Positions 51,751 through 59,439 of a DNA stretch of 64,000 nt are shown here, one piece after another. The stretch comes from Mycobacterium sp. GA-2829 (GTDB lineage: Bacteria; Actinomycetota; Actinomycetes; Mycobacteriales; Mycobacteriaceae), in assembly GCF_001499965.1 (NCBI RefSeq), contig NZ_LQIT01000078.1, positions 62,001-126,000 of the forward strand. Direction: 5' to 3'. Position 1 is the stretch's first letter. Every line of letters begins with the position of its first letter. The notes beneath the pieces were generated by a model. That model was not told the DNA's origin and searched no databases. It worked only from the letters and a program-made list of their open reading frames with translations. Both the position numbers and the translations under genes were made by a program.

Positions 51751-51756
51751 ACGCTA
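51751..51756 (-). promoter_or_regulatory. Candidate -10 for leaderless oxidoreductase gene
   Basis: Minus strand TAGCGT (TANNNT) lies 6 bases before ATG 51744, with no ribosome-binding site. Confidence 0.42.
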
Positions 51757-51765
51757 CTGAATTTC

Positions 51766-51830
51766 CCGTTGACTCTGCGTACTGGGCGAAGAAGTGCGAG
51801 TGGGGTGCGCCGTGCGCGCAGAGTCAACGG
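51766..51830. terminator. Long inverted repeat after cobN
   Basis: CCGTTGACTCTGCG (51766-51779) pairs perfectly with CGCAGAGTCAACGG (51817-51830) around a 37-base interior. It begins 15 bp after the cobN stop (in transcription direction) and overlaps the upstream region of the oxidoreductase pair, so it probably ends the cobN transcript. It shares its design (12-17-base perfect arms, 20-40-base interior) with the hairpins at 5005 and 41326. Confidence 0.6.
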
Positions 51831-51845
51831 TGCCGTCAACGGGTC

Positions 51846-54800
51846 TCAGCCCTCGAGTTCACCTTCGGTCTCCAGCAGCACCTGGCGCAACCCGTCGAGG
51901 GTGGCGGGATCCGGTTCGGCCCACATCCCGCGACCGGCCGCCTCGAGCAGCCGCTCGGCCATCCCGTGCAGCGCCCACGGATTGGATTCCTCCATGAACT
52001 TGCGGTTCTCCGCGTCGAGCACGTACTCCTGCGAGAGCTTGTCGTACATCCAGTCCGCCATCACGTGCGCGGTGGCGTCGTAGCCGAACAGGTAGTCCAC
52101 CGTGGCGGCCATCTCGAACGCACCCTTGTAGCCGTGCCTGCGCATCGCGGTGATCCAGCGCGGATTGACCACGCGGGCGCGGAACACCCGGTTGGTCTCC
52201 TCGCTCAAGGTGCGGGTGCGCACCGCGTCGGGGCGGGTGTTGTCACCGATGTAGGCCGCGGGCGCCTTGCCGGTGAGCGCGCGGACGGTGGCGACCATGC
52301 CGCCGTGGTACTGGAAGTAGTCGTCGGAGTCGGCGATGTCGTGTTCGCGGGTGTCGGTGTTCTTGGCGGCCACCGCAATCCGGCGGTAGCTGCTGTTCAT
52401 GTCCTCGGCGGCGGGTCGGCCGTCGAGGCCGCGGCCGTAGGCGAAGCCGCCCCAGGCGGTGTAGACCTCGGCCAGGTCGGCGTCGTCGCGCCAGTTGCGG
52501 CTGTCGATCAGCTGCAGCAGACCCGCGCCGTACGTGCCGGGTTTGGAGCCGAAGATCCGTGTGGTGGCGCGCCGTTGGTCGCCGTGCTGGGCGAGGTCGG
52601 CCTGCGCGTGCGCGCGCACGTAGTTGTCCTCGTCGGATTCGTCGAGGCCCGCGACGAGGGTGACCGCATCGTCGAGCATGGCGACGACGTGCGGGAACGC
52701 ATCGCGGAAGAATCCGGAGATCCGCACGGTGACGTCGATGCGGGGCCGGCCCAGTTCGTCGAGCGTGATGGGTTCGAGGTCGACGACCCGGCGGGAGGCG
52801 TCGTCCCAGATCGGCCGAACCCCTAGCAGCGCAAGGACTTCGGCGATGTCGTCCCCCGAGGTGCGCATGGCCGAGGTGCCCCACACCGACAGGCCGACCG
52901 AGCGGGGCCAGTCCCCGTGGTCGTCGCGGTAGCGCGCCAGCAGCGAATCCGCCATGGCGACACCGGTTTCCCACGCCAGCCGCGAGGGGACGGCCTTGGG
53001 GTCGACGGAGTAGAAGTTGCGTCCGGTCGGCAGCACGTTGACCAGACCGCGCAGTGGCGACCCCGAGGGCCCGGCGGCGATGTAGCGGCCGTCGAGCGCG
53101 CGCAGCACCTGGGTGATCTCCTCGGCGGTCCCGACCAGTCGCGGGACCACCTCGGTGGCCGCGAACCGCAGGATCGCGGCGATCTGCGGATCGTCGGTGA
53201 TGCCGCCCACCGCGGCGGGGTCCCAGCCGGTGGCCTGCAGGGCGCCGACGAGGTGGCGGGCCTGGGCCTCGACGGTGTCGACGCTGGTGCGTTCGTCGTG
53301 GCCGTCCTCGGCGAGACCGAGCGCCTGACGCAGACCGGGCAGGGTCTGCTCACCGCCGAAGAGTTGGCGCGCCCGCAGGATCGCCAGCACCAGGTCGAGT
53401 TCGGCCTCCCCCGCCGGCGGCGCGCCGAGGATGTGCAGGCCGTCGCGGATCTGGACGTCCTTGATCTCGCAGAGCCAGCCGTCGACGTGGAGCAGCATGT
53501 CGTCGAACGAGTCCTCGTCCGGCCGCTCGTCGAGCCCGAGGTCGTGGTCCATCTTGGCCGCGCGCATCAGCGTCCAGATCTGTTGGCGCACCGCGGGAAG
53601 CTTGCCGGGATCGAGCGCCGACACGTTGGCGTGTTCGTCCAGCAGTTGTTCGAGCCGGGCGATGTCGCCGTAGGTCTCGGCGCGGGCCATCGGCGGGATG
53701 AGGTGGTCGACCAGCGTCGCGTGCGCACGCCGCTTGGCCTGCGTGCCCTCCCCGGGATCGTTGACCAGGAACGGGTAGATCAGCGGGAGGTCGCCGATCG
53801 CGGCGTCGGTGCCGCAGGCCGCGGACATACCGAGCGTCTTGCCGGGCAGCCATTCCAGGTTGCCGTGCTTGCCCAGATGCACGACGGCGTCCGCGCCGAA
53901 ACCCTCGTCGAGCCAGTGGTAGGCGGCCAGGTAGTGGTGGCTGGGCGGCAGGTCCGGATCGTGGTAGATGGCGACGGGGTTCTCACCGAATCCCCGCGGC
54001 GGCTGCACCATCAGCACGGTGTTGCCGGATTGCAGTGCCGCGATGACGATCTCGCCGTCGGGATCGTTGCTGCGATCGACGAAGAGTTCACCGGGCGGTG
54101 GGCCCCAGTGCTCGACGACGGCGTCGGTCAGCTCGGTGGGCAGCGTGGCGAACCACTTGCGATAGTCGCTGGCGGACAACCGGATCGGATTCCCCGCGAG
54201 CTGACCCTCGGTGAGCCAGTCCGGGTCCTGGCCGCCGCGTTCGATGAGGGCGTGGATCAGCGCGTCACCGTCGCCGGAGGCGACGATCGTGCCGGGGTCA
54301 CCGGCCTCGACTCCTGGGACCTCCCCGATGTCGTAGCCGTGTTCACGCATGGCGCGCAGCAGCGCGACCGCGCTGGCCGGGGTGTCGAGTCCGACGGCGT
54401 TGCCGATGCGGGCGTGTTTGGTCGGGTACGCCGAGAACACCACGGCGATCCGCTTGTCCCGCACCGGGATTCGGCGCAACCGTGCGTGTCGCAGCGCGAT
54501 CCCGGCGACGCGGGCGCACCGTTCGGGATCGGCGACGTAGGAGATGAGGCCCTCGCTGTCGATCTCCTTGAACGAGAACGGGACCGTGATGATGCGGCCG
54601 TCGAACTCCGGCACGGCGACCTGAGTGGCGACGTCGAGCGGTGAGAGCCCGTCGTCGTTGGCCTCCCACTGCTCCCGGGAACTGGTGAGGCACAGCCCCT
54701 GCAGGATCGGCACGTCCAGCGCGGCGAGGTGCGCGACGTCCCAGCTGTCGTCGTTACCGCCCGCGCCGACCGCGGCCGGGGTCGCCGCACCCGCGGCGAG

Positions 54801-55457
54801 CACGGTGGTGATCAGCGCGTCGGCCGATCCCAGCAGGGCCAACAGATCCGGTTCCGCGGTGCGCAGCGAGGCGCAGTACACCGGTAGCGGCCGCCCGCCC
54901 CTGGCTTCGATCGCATCGCAGAGCGCCTCGACGTAGGCGGTGTTGCCCGCCAACTGCTGGGCCCGGTAGTACAGCACCGCGACCGTCGGGCCGTCGGTGG
55001 TTGGCGCCTGCCGCTCGAGCACACCCCAGGTCGGGGTGGCGGCAGGCGGAGCGAACCCGAAGCCCGTCATCAGCAACGTGTCACAGAGGAACGCGTGGAG
55101 TTGGCGCAGGTTCTCCACACCGCCCTGGGCGAGGTAGACGTGGGCCTGCAGTGCCGCGCCCTGCGGGACGGTGGAATGCCGCATCAGCTCCGCGTCGGGC
55201 GACTGCTCCCCGCTGACGACGACGACGGGTTTCCCGCCGGACGTCGCGGCGTCGATGCCGTCCTCCCACGCGCGATAGCCGCCGAGGATCCGGACGACCA
55301 CGACGTCGGCGGCGTCGAGCAACTCCGCCAATTCGCCCGTGACCAGCCGACTGGGGTTCGCCCAGCGGTACCGCGCCCCGCTGGCGCGGGCGGTGATCAG
55401 GTCGGTGTCAGAGGTCGACAGCAGTAGAACGGTCGGCGCTTGGGGCGGCGGGGTCAC
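51846..55457 (-). CDS. cobN: Cobaltochelatase subunit CobN
   Basis: A 1203-residue protein, the large subunit that inserts cobalt into hydrogenobyrinic acid a,c-diamide in aerobic B12 synthesis. Family landmarks include VVFSAYPTKHARIGNAVGLDTPASA, VVHLGKHGNLEWLPGK with metal-site His, LVNDPGEGTQAKRRAHA, and the C-terminal ADWMYDKLSQEYVLDAENRKFM. Length agrees with CobN. GTG 55457 puts PTVLLLSTSDTDL near the N-terminus as in relatives; the frame extends 8 codons further. The partner subunits CobS/CobT or ChlI/D-like are not in the window. A 35-codon membrane peptide gene precedes it by 27 bp. Confidence 0.95.
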   Translation of the reverse strand: MTPPPQAPTVLLLSTSDTDLITARASGARYRWANPSRLVTGELAELLDAADVVVVRILGGYRAWEDGIDAATSGGKPVVVVSGEQSPDAELMRHSTVPQGAALQAHVYLAQGGVENLRQLHAFLCDTLLMTGFGFAPPAATPTWGVLERQAPTTDGPTVAVLYYRAQQLAGNTAYVEALCDAIEARGGRPLPVYCASLRTAEPDLLALLGSADALITTVLAAGAATPAAVGAGGNDDSWDVAHLAALDVPILQGLCLTSSREQWEANDDGLSPLDVATQVAVPEFDGRIITVPFSFKEIDSEGLISYVADPERCARVAGIALRHARLRRIPVRDKRIAVVFSAYPTKHARIGNAVGLDTPASAVALLRAMREHGYDIGEVPGVEAGDPGTIVASGDGDALIHALIERGGQDPDWLTEGQLAGNPIRLSASDYRKWFATLPTELTDAVVEHWGPPPGELFVDRSNDPDGEIVIAALQSGNTVLMVQPPRGFGENPVAIYHDPDLPPSHHYLAAYHWLDEGFGADAVVHLGKHGNLEWLPGKTLGMSAACGTDAAIGDLPLIYPFLVNDPGEGTQAKRRAHATLVDHLIPPMARAETYGDIARLEQLLDEHANVSALDPGKLPAVRQQIWTLMRAAKMDHDLGLDERPDEDSFDDMLLHVDGWLCEIKDVQIRDGLHILGAPPAGEAELDLVLAILRARQLFGGEQTLPGLRQALGLAEDGHDERTSVDTVEAQARHLVGALQATGWDPAAVGGITDDPQIAAILRFAATEVVPRLVGTAEEITQVLRALDGRYIAAGPSGSPLRGLVNVLPTGRNFYSVDPKAVPSRLAWETGVAMADSLLARYRDDHGDWPRSVGLSVWGTSAMRTSGDDIAEVLALLGVRPIWDDASRRVVDLEPITLDELGRPRIDVTVRISGFFRDAFPHVVAMLDDAVTLVAGLDESDEDNYVRAHAQADLAQHGDQRRATTRIFGSKPGTYGAGLLQLIDSRNWRDDADLAEVYTAWGGFAYGRGLDGRPAAEDMNSSYRRIAVAAKNTDTREHDIADSDDYFQYHGGMVATVRALTGKAPAAYIGDNTRPDAVRTRTLSEETNRVFRARVVNPRWITAMRRHGYKGAFEMAATVDYLFGYDATAHVMADWMYDKLSQEYVLDAENRKFMEESNPWALHGMAERLLEAAGRGMWAEPDPATLDGLRQVLLETEGELEG

Positions 55458-55484
55458 GCACCATTCGTACCCCACCGCCACCGG

Positions 55485-55592
55485 TCACTGGTCCGAGCCA
55501 CCCCACCGGCGGTACCACGACTGCTGGTAGGGCAGACCGAGCATCGTCACGAGGACGAACAGGGCCAGGGCGATGGCGAGCAGTGCGAACAT
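55485..55592 (-). CDS. 35-residue single-pass membrane peptide upstream of cobN
   Basis: ATG 55592 to TGA 55485-55487 encodes 35 residues: a hydrophobic helix (MFALLAIALALFVLVTMLG), then a polar tail with aromatic and basic residues (QQSWYRRWGG). AAAGGGG lies 6 bases before the ATG, one of the best ribosome-binding sites here. It ends 27 bp before the cobN GTG, so co-transcription is likely. Possible roles are membrane anchoring of the chelatase or cobalt handling; none is established. Confidence 0.72.
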   Translation of the reverse strand: MFALLAIALALFVLVTMLGLPYQQSWYRRWGGSDQ

Positions 55593-55614
55593 GATGCACC
55601 CCTTTCACGTCGTT

Positions 55615-55635
55615 ACCGGTACCCGCGGTACCGGT
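55615..55635. promoter_or_regulatory. 21-bp perfect palindrome before the cobN micropeptide gene
   Basis: ACCGGTACC-CGC-GGTACCGGT has 9-base perfect arms about 3 bases. It lies 22 bp upstream of the micropeptide ATG and about 55 bp after the probable -10, in the transcribed leader. It could be a repressor site or a leader hairpin close to the ribosome-binding site. Confidence 0.5.
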
Positions 55636-55689
55636 TCACTGGCAACGTACGACGGGGCGCAGCGCAAAGCCACGGTTTGTGCCGGAGCG

Positions 55690-55695
55690 ATCATA
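55690..55695 (-). promoter_or_regulatory. Probable -10 of the micropeptide-cobN transcript
   Basis: Minus strand TATGAT is a near-ideal -10 hexamer, about 100 bp before the micropeptide start. No good -35 is seen at 17 bp, as is usual in mycobacteria. Confidence 0.5.
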
Positions 55696-55706
55696 TCCGA
55701 TCTTGG

Positions 55707-55722
55707 TGTGACAAGTGCCACA
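55707..55722. promoter_or_regulatory. Crp-like binding site upstream of the cobN transcript
   Basis: TGTGA-CAAGTG-CCACA matches the mycobacterial Crp pattern TGTGA-N6-TCACA with one mismatch. Its centre is about 30 bp upstream of the expected start site, overlapping the -35 region, which would favour repression or a close class II-like contact. Confidence 0.45.
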
Positions 55723-55742
55723 TCCGGCGGTGTCGGTGCAGG

Positions 55743-56720
55743 TCAGGGCACGGTGACGAAGCCCTGGGCGACCATCCAGTCCCGGGCGACGACGCTGGGG
55801 TCACGCCCCTCGACGTCGACCTGCTTGTTCATCTCGGTGATCGCGTCGTTGGTCAGCGCAGCGGTGACCGGTGCGGTGACCTCGGCGATCTCGGAGTGGG
55901 CCTCGAAGAAATCCTGCTTCATCGTGACCGACGGGTTGTAGTGCGCGAAGAATTGTTTATCGTCGGTGAGCACGGTCAGGTCGAGGGCGGCGATGCGGCC
56001 GTCGGTGGTGAAGACTTCGCCGAAATCGCATTGCCGTCCGTCGGCGGTGGCCTGGTAGATGATCCCGACCTGCAGGATCGGGGTCTGCGCGCGCGCCGGG
56101 TCGAAGCCGTAGGCGGCGGCCATCCCGGGGAAGCCGTCCTGGCGGGCCCGGAACTCCGTGTCGACGCAGGTCTTGGCCGCGGCCGGATTCGTCCGTACCA
56201 GCTCCGCGTACTGCGACAGGGTGCGCACGCCGGTGCGGTCGACGACGGCCTTGCTCGCGGCCAGCGCGTAGGTGTCGTCCATCGGACCGGGTTCGAGCCA
56301 GATCATCCCGTTGCGGTCGAGGTCCTCGTCGCGCACCGCCTCGAACTGTTCGCGAGTGTCCGGGATCGGTTTCTCGTGGCCGAGGTAGTTGATCCACGCG
56401 TTGCCGGTGAACTCGTAGGCCACGTCGACCTGACCCGACAGTTGCGCCTCGCGGGTGCTGCGCGACCCGACGATGCCGGTCAGGTCGCGGACGTCGGCGC
56501 CGGCGGCCATCAGCGTGAATTCGAGGATGTAGCCGAGGATGACCTGTTCGGTGTACTCCTTGGACCCCACGGTAATCGGCACGCCCTCGAGGCCCGGGGT
56601 GGGCTGGATCGACCCCGGACCGACGCGCAGCGGCGGCGTGCCGCCGGAACCCAGCCCGCACGCGCTGACCGTGAGCAGAACTGCCGCGAGGACGACCCGA
56701 AACCGGTTGCGCCGCTTCAT
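55743..56720 (-). CDS. proX: Glycine betaine/choline-type binding lipoprotein (ProX/OpuCC family)
   Basis: A 325-residue lipoprotein with signal peptide to lipobox TVSAC (Cys21) and the OpuAC-type fold: ITVGSKEYTEQVILGYILEFTL, VAYEFTGNAWINYLG, and late GEVFTTDGRIAALDLTVLTDDK. The family captures betaine, choline or carnitine. It ends a four-gene operon with both permeases and the CBS-domain ATPase, overlapping the permease by 4 bp. Osmoprotection is the usual role; the ligand is inferred. Confidence 0.88.
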   Translation of the reverse strand: MKRRNRFRVVLAAVLLTVSACGLGSGGTPPLRVGPGSIQPTPGLEGVPITVGSKEYTEQVILGYILEFTLMAAGADVRDLTGIVGSRSTREAQLSGQVDVAYEFTGNAWINYLGHEKPIPDTREQFEAVRDEDLDRNGMIWLEPGPMDDTYALAASKAVVDRTGVRTLSQYAELVRTNPAAAKTCVDTEFRARQDGFPGMAAAYGFDPARAQTPILQVGIIYQATADGRQCDFGEVFTTDGRIAALDLTVLTDDKQFFAHYNPSVTMKQDFFEAHSEIAEVTAPVTAALTNDAITEMNKQVDVEGRDPSVVARDWMVAQGFVTVP

Positions 56721-57484
56721 CGGAGTCCCTTGGGGTTGAGGAAGAACTCGGCCAGCCCGCCGAGCCAGTCGACCAGCAGCGCAAGGCAGACGGCGAGCAC
56801 ACTGCCCAGGATCAGGGTCACGTTGTCCTGCAACTTGTATCCGGTGTCGATGAGGATGCCGAGCCCGCCGGCGTTGACCAGGAACGACAGCGTCGCCGTG
56901 CCGACGGCCAGCACCAGTGAGGTGCGCATACCGGCGAGGATGTAGGGCACCGCCAACGGCAGTTCGACGCGCAGCAGCAGCGACCCTCGCGACATGCCCT
57001 GTCCGAGACCGGCGTCGATCAGCGACCGGTCCACCTGGTCGAGGCCGAGGATGGTGCTCGCGAGCACCGGCAGCAGCGAGTACAGCGCGATCGGCAGCAC
57101 GCCGATCCAGAACCCGGTCCGTGCGGTGAGCAGGAACAGCAGCACCAACAGCCCGATCGCCGGCGCGGCCTGGCCGACGTTGGCCACACCGATGAACAAC
57201 GGCCGCAACGCTTTTGCGCGTGGCCTGGTGACGAGGATGCCCAGCGGCACCCCGACGGCGAGCACGATGGCGGTGACCGCGGCGGTGATGAGCAGGTGCT
57301 GCCAGATCAGGGTGGCCACGTTGGCCGGGTTGATGTTCTCCTGCTGGGTGGCGGTGAGCTCGCGGTTGAACGCCCAGAACACCACCGCGGCGGCGACCAC
57401 GAGCACCAGCGCGGGCTGGATGAGCAGCCGCAGCTTCTCGGCGGAGGTGGTCTTCGGGGCGGCCCGGTCGGCGACGGTGCTCAC
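56717..57484 (-). CDS. proZ: Betaine/choline ABC permease (ProZ/OpuC type)
   Basis: A 255-residue membrane protein. After a 20-residue tail and a first helix near 22-42, it has the OpuCB/OpuCD core: HLLITAAVTAIVLAVGVPLG, NVGQAAPAIGLLVLL, and the docking region IDAGLGQGMSRGSLLLRVELPLAVPYI. GTG 57484 overlaps the ATPase stop by 4 bp. It pairs with the second permease at the operon start. Confidence 0.86.
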   Translation of the reverse strand: MSTVADRAAPKTTSAEKLRLLIQPALVLVVAAAVVFWAFNRELTATQQENINPANVATLIWQHLLITAAVTAIVLAVGVPLGILVTRPRAKALRPLFIGVANVGQAAPAIGLLVLLFLLTARTGFWIGVLPIALYSLLPVLASTILGLDQVDRSLIDAGLGQGMSRGSLLLRVELPLAVPYILAGMRTSLVLAVGTATLSFLVNAGGLGILIDTGYKLQDNVTLILGSVLAVCLALLVDWLGGLAEFFLNPKGLR

Positions 57485-58656
57485 GGTTCGGGCGTCTCCG
57501 CGTTGGCCTCCGCGCGCAGCCGGGTGATGGTGTCGATGAGGGTGTCCAGCGTGACCACACCCGCGTACCGTCCACCCGGTCCGGTGACCACCGCCGAGGC
57601 GTGCTGTTCGGCGAGGATCGCCTCGAGCGCGTCTTCCAGTGTCGACTGCGTGCTGATCAGATCGAGGTGTTCGACCACGTCCGACAGCGGCCCGGCGTGG
57701 CGCAGCCGGTTCTCCCGCACCCAGCTGACCGGCCGTTCCCGCTGGTCGAGCACGACCGCCCAATCGAATTCGCTGCCCGCCAACCGGTTTCGCACCTCGT
57801 CGACCGAATCGTCGGCGTGTACCGTCGCCGCCTGGCGCAGGTCGATGTCCTTCACCCGCATCAGCCCGAGCTGGCGCAGCGACGCGCCGGAGCCGACGAA
57901 GCCCGCCACCGTGTCGTCGGCCGGGCTGGCGAGGATGTTCTGCGGGGTGTCGTACTGCAGCAGCTTCGACTTCGGGCCGAGGACGGCGATGCGGTCGCCG
58001 AGTTTGACCGCCTCCCCGAAGTCGTGGGTGACGAACACGATGGTCTTGCGCAGTTCGGTCTGCAGGCGCAGCAATTCGTCCTGCAGGGTGCTGCGGGTGA
58101 TCGGGTCGACCGCGCCGAACGGTTCGTCCATCAGCAGCACCGGCGGGTCGGCGGCCAGTGCGCGGGCGACGCCGACGCGTTGCTGCTGACCGCCCGAGAG
58201 CTGGCGCGGATACCGGTCGGCGTACTGGCCCGGGTCCAGCCCGACGAGGTCGAGCAGTTCGTCGACGCGGGCCTGGATGCGTTTGCGGTCCCAGCGCAGC
58301 AGCCCCGGCACCAGGCCGACGTTCTGGCGGATCGTCATGTGCGGGAACAGCCCGGCCTGCTGGATCGAATAGCCGATCTTGCGGCGCAGTTCGGTGGGTT
58401 TGATGGCCAGCGCGTCGACGTCGCCGATGCGGATCTGCCCCGAGGTCGGCTCGGAGAGCCGGTTGATCATCCGCATCATCGTGGTCTTGCCGCACCCGGA
58501 TGGGCCGACGAAGACGACGATCTCCCCGGCCGGGATGTCCAGCGAGGCATCGTCGACGGCCGGTTCGGTGGCGCCCGGGTAGACCTTGGACACGTGGTCG
58601 AGTTCGATGCGCACGCCGGACGGGTCGGTCACCGTCGCACCGTTCTGTGTGGTCAT
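57481..58656 (-). CDS. proV: Betaine/choline ABC ATPase with CBS domains (ProV/OpuCA type)
   Basis: A 391-residue ATPase. Walker A GPSGCGKTT is near residues 51-59, signature LSGGQQQR, Walker B LLMDEPFGAVDPITR, VFVTHDFGEA, then two CBS repeats (about 270-380; for example DLISTQSTLEDALEAILAEQ). In OpuA-type systems the CBS pair senses ionic strength, suggesting direct osmotic gating. ATG 58656 overlaps the permease stop by 4 bp. Confidence 0.9.
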   Translation of the reverse strand: MTTQNGATVTDPSGVRIELDHVSKVYPGATEPAVDDASLDIPAGEIVVFVGPSGCGKTTMMRMINRLSEPTSGQIRIGDVDALAIKPTELRRKIGYSIQQAGLFPHMTIRQNVGLVPGLLRWDRKRIQARVDELLDLVGLDPGQYADRYPRQLSGGQQQRVGVARALAADPPVLLMDEPFGAVDPITRSTLQDELLRLQTELRKTIVFVTHDFGEAVKLGDRIAVLGPKSKLLQYDTPQNILASPADDTVAGFVGSGASLRQLGLMRVKDIDLRQAATVHADDSVDEVRNRLAGSEFDWAVVLDQRERPVSWVRENRLRHAGPLSDVVEHLDLISTQSTLEDALEAILAEQHASAVVTGPGGRYAGVVTLDTLIDTITRLRAEANAETPEP

Positions 58657-59300
58657 CGGATGCCTTTCGAGGTGGTGAGCCGGCCGATCAGCACCAGCAC
58701 GGCATCGAGGGCGAGGGCCAGGATGACGATGAGCAGCGTTCCGGTCAGCGCCATCGGCACCGCGGTGGGGCTGCCGACACGGGCCAGCCCGGCGAAGATG
58801 AGGTTGCCGAGGCCCGGGCCCTTGACGTAGGCGGCGATGGCGAGCACACCCATCGACATCTGGGTGCTGATCCGCATCGCGGAGAGGATCGACGGCCACA
58901 CCAGCCGCAGTTCGACGCGGCCGAGCGTGCTCAGTCGGCTCATCCCGATACCGCGCGCGGCGTCGGTGAGTGCCGGGTCGACCGCGTTGAGCCCGACGAT
59001 CGTGTTGCGGACGATCGGCAGCAGCGAATACAGCACCAGCGCCGCGACGCTGGGCACCACCCCGAGGCCGAACAGCGGGATGAGCAGACCGAGGAGCGCG
59101 AATGCAGGCACGGTGAGGATCACGCTCGAGGTGGCCGTAGCCAGGTTCGCCGCGGTGGCGTTGCGGTAGGTCAGCACCCCGATCATCACACCGATGACAG
59201 TCGCGATCAGCACGCTCTGCACCACTGCGCTGACGTGCTGATACGAGTCGAAGATCAGTTGAGCCTGATGGGTTCTGAGGTAGTCCCAGAGCTCCCGCAC
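58653..59300 (-). CDS. proW: Betaine/choline ABC permease (ProW/OpuC type), first gene of the operon
   Basis: A 215-residue membrane protein with the OpuC permease core: QHVSAVVQSVLIATVIGVMIGVL, LTVPAFALLGLLIPLFGLG, and docking loop DAARGIGMSRLSTLGRVELRLVWPSI. GGAGG lies 5 bases before GTG 59300, fixing the start and excluding the frame that runs on to 59570 over the dioxygenase gene. Divergent from the TauD-type gene, with 139 bp between. Confidence 0.87.
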   Translation of the reverse strand: MRELWDYLRTHQAQLIFDSYQHVSAVVQSVLIATVIGVMIGVLTYRNATAANLATATSSVILTVPAFALLGLLIPLFGLGVVPSVAALVLYSLLPIVRNTIVGLNAVDPALTDAARGIGMSRLSTLGRVELRLVWPSILSAMRISTQMSMGVLAIAAYVKGPGLGNLIFAGLARVGSPTAVPMALTGTLLIVILALALDAVLVLIGRLTTSKGIR

Positions 59301-59439
59301 GACCACCTCCACGGATCGGCTCGTTGAGTGCCGAATTTGCTGATACCCCAGCTCACGCCAACCGAAACGATCTTGGCCTCGCGGGACTTTCGGTTCGCGG
59401 TGAGTCAAACCATGGTGTCGAGCGTCCGCGACGACCACT

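Noticed and set aside
55458..55742. Cobalamin riboswitch upstream of cobN
   Set aside because: The conserved B12-box pattern (AGCCAGGAGACC-like) is absent; only the GCCAGTGAACC segment has slight resemblance.
55743..59300. Assignment of the OpuC-like operon to a specific ligand such as carnitine
   Set aside because: Binding-site aromatic residues cannot be placed reliably without structure alignment, so only the betaine/choline class is claimed.
59301..59439. A cysteine leader peptide for the sulfate-ester dioxygenase
   Set aside because: No frame with clustered Cys codons was found in the 139-bp divergent region.
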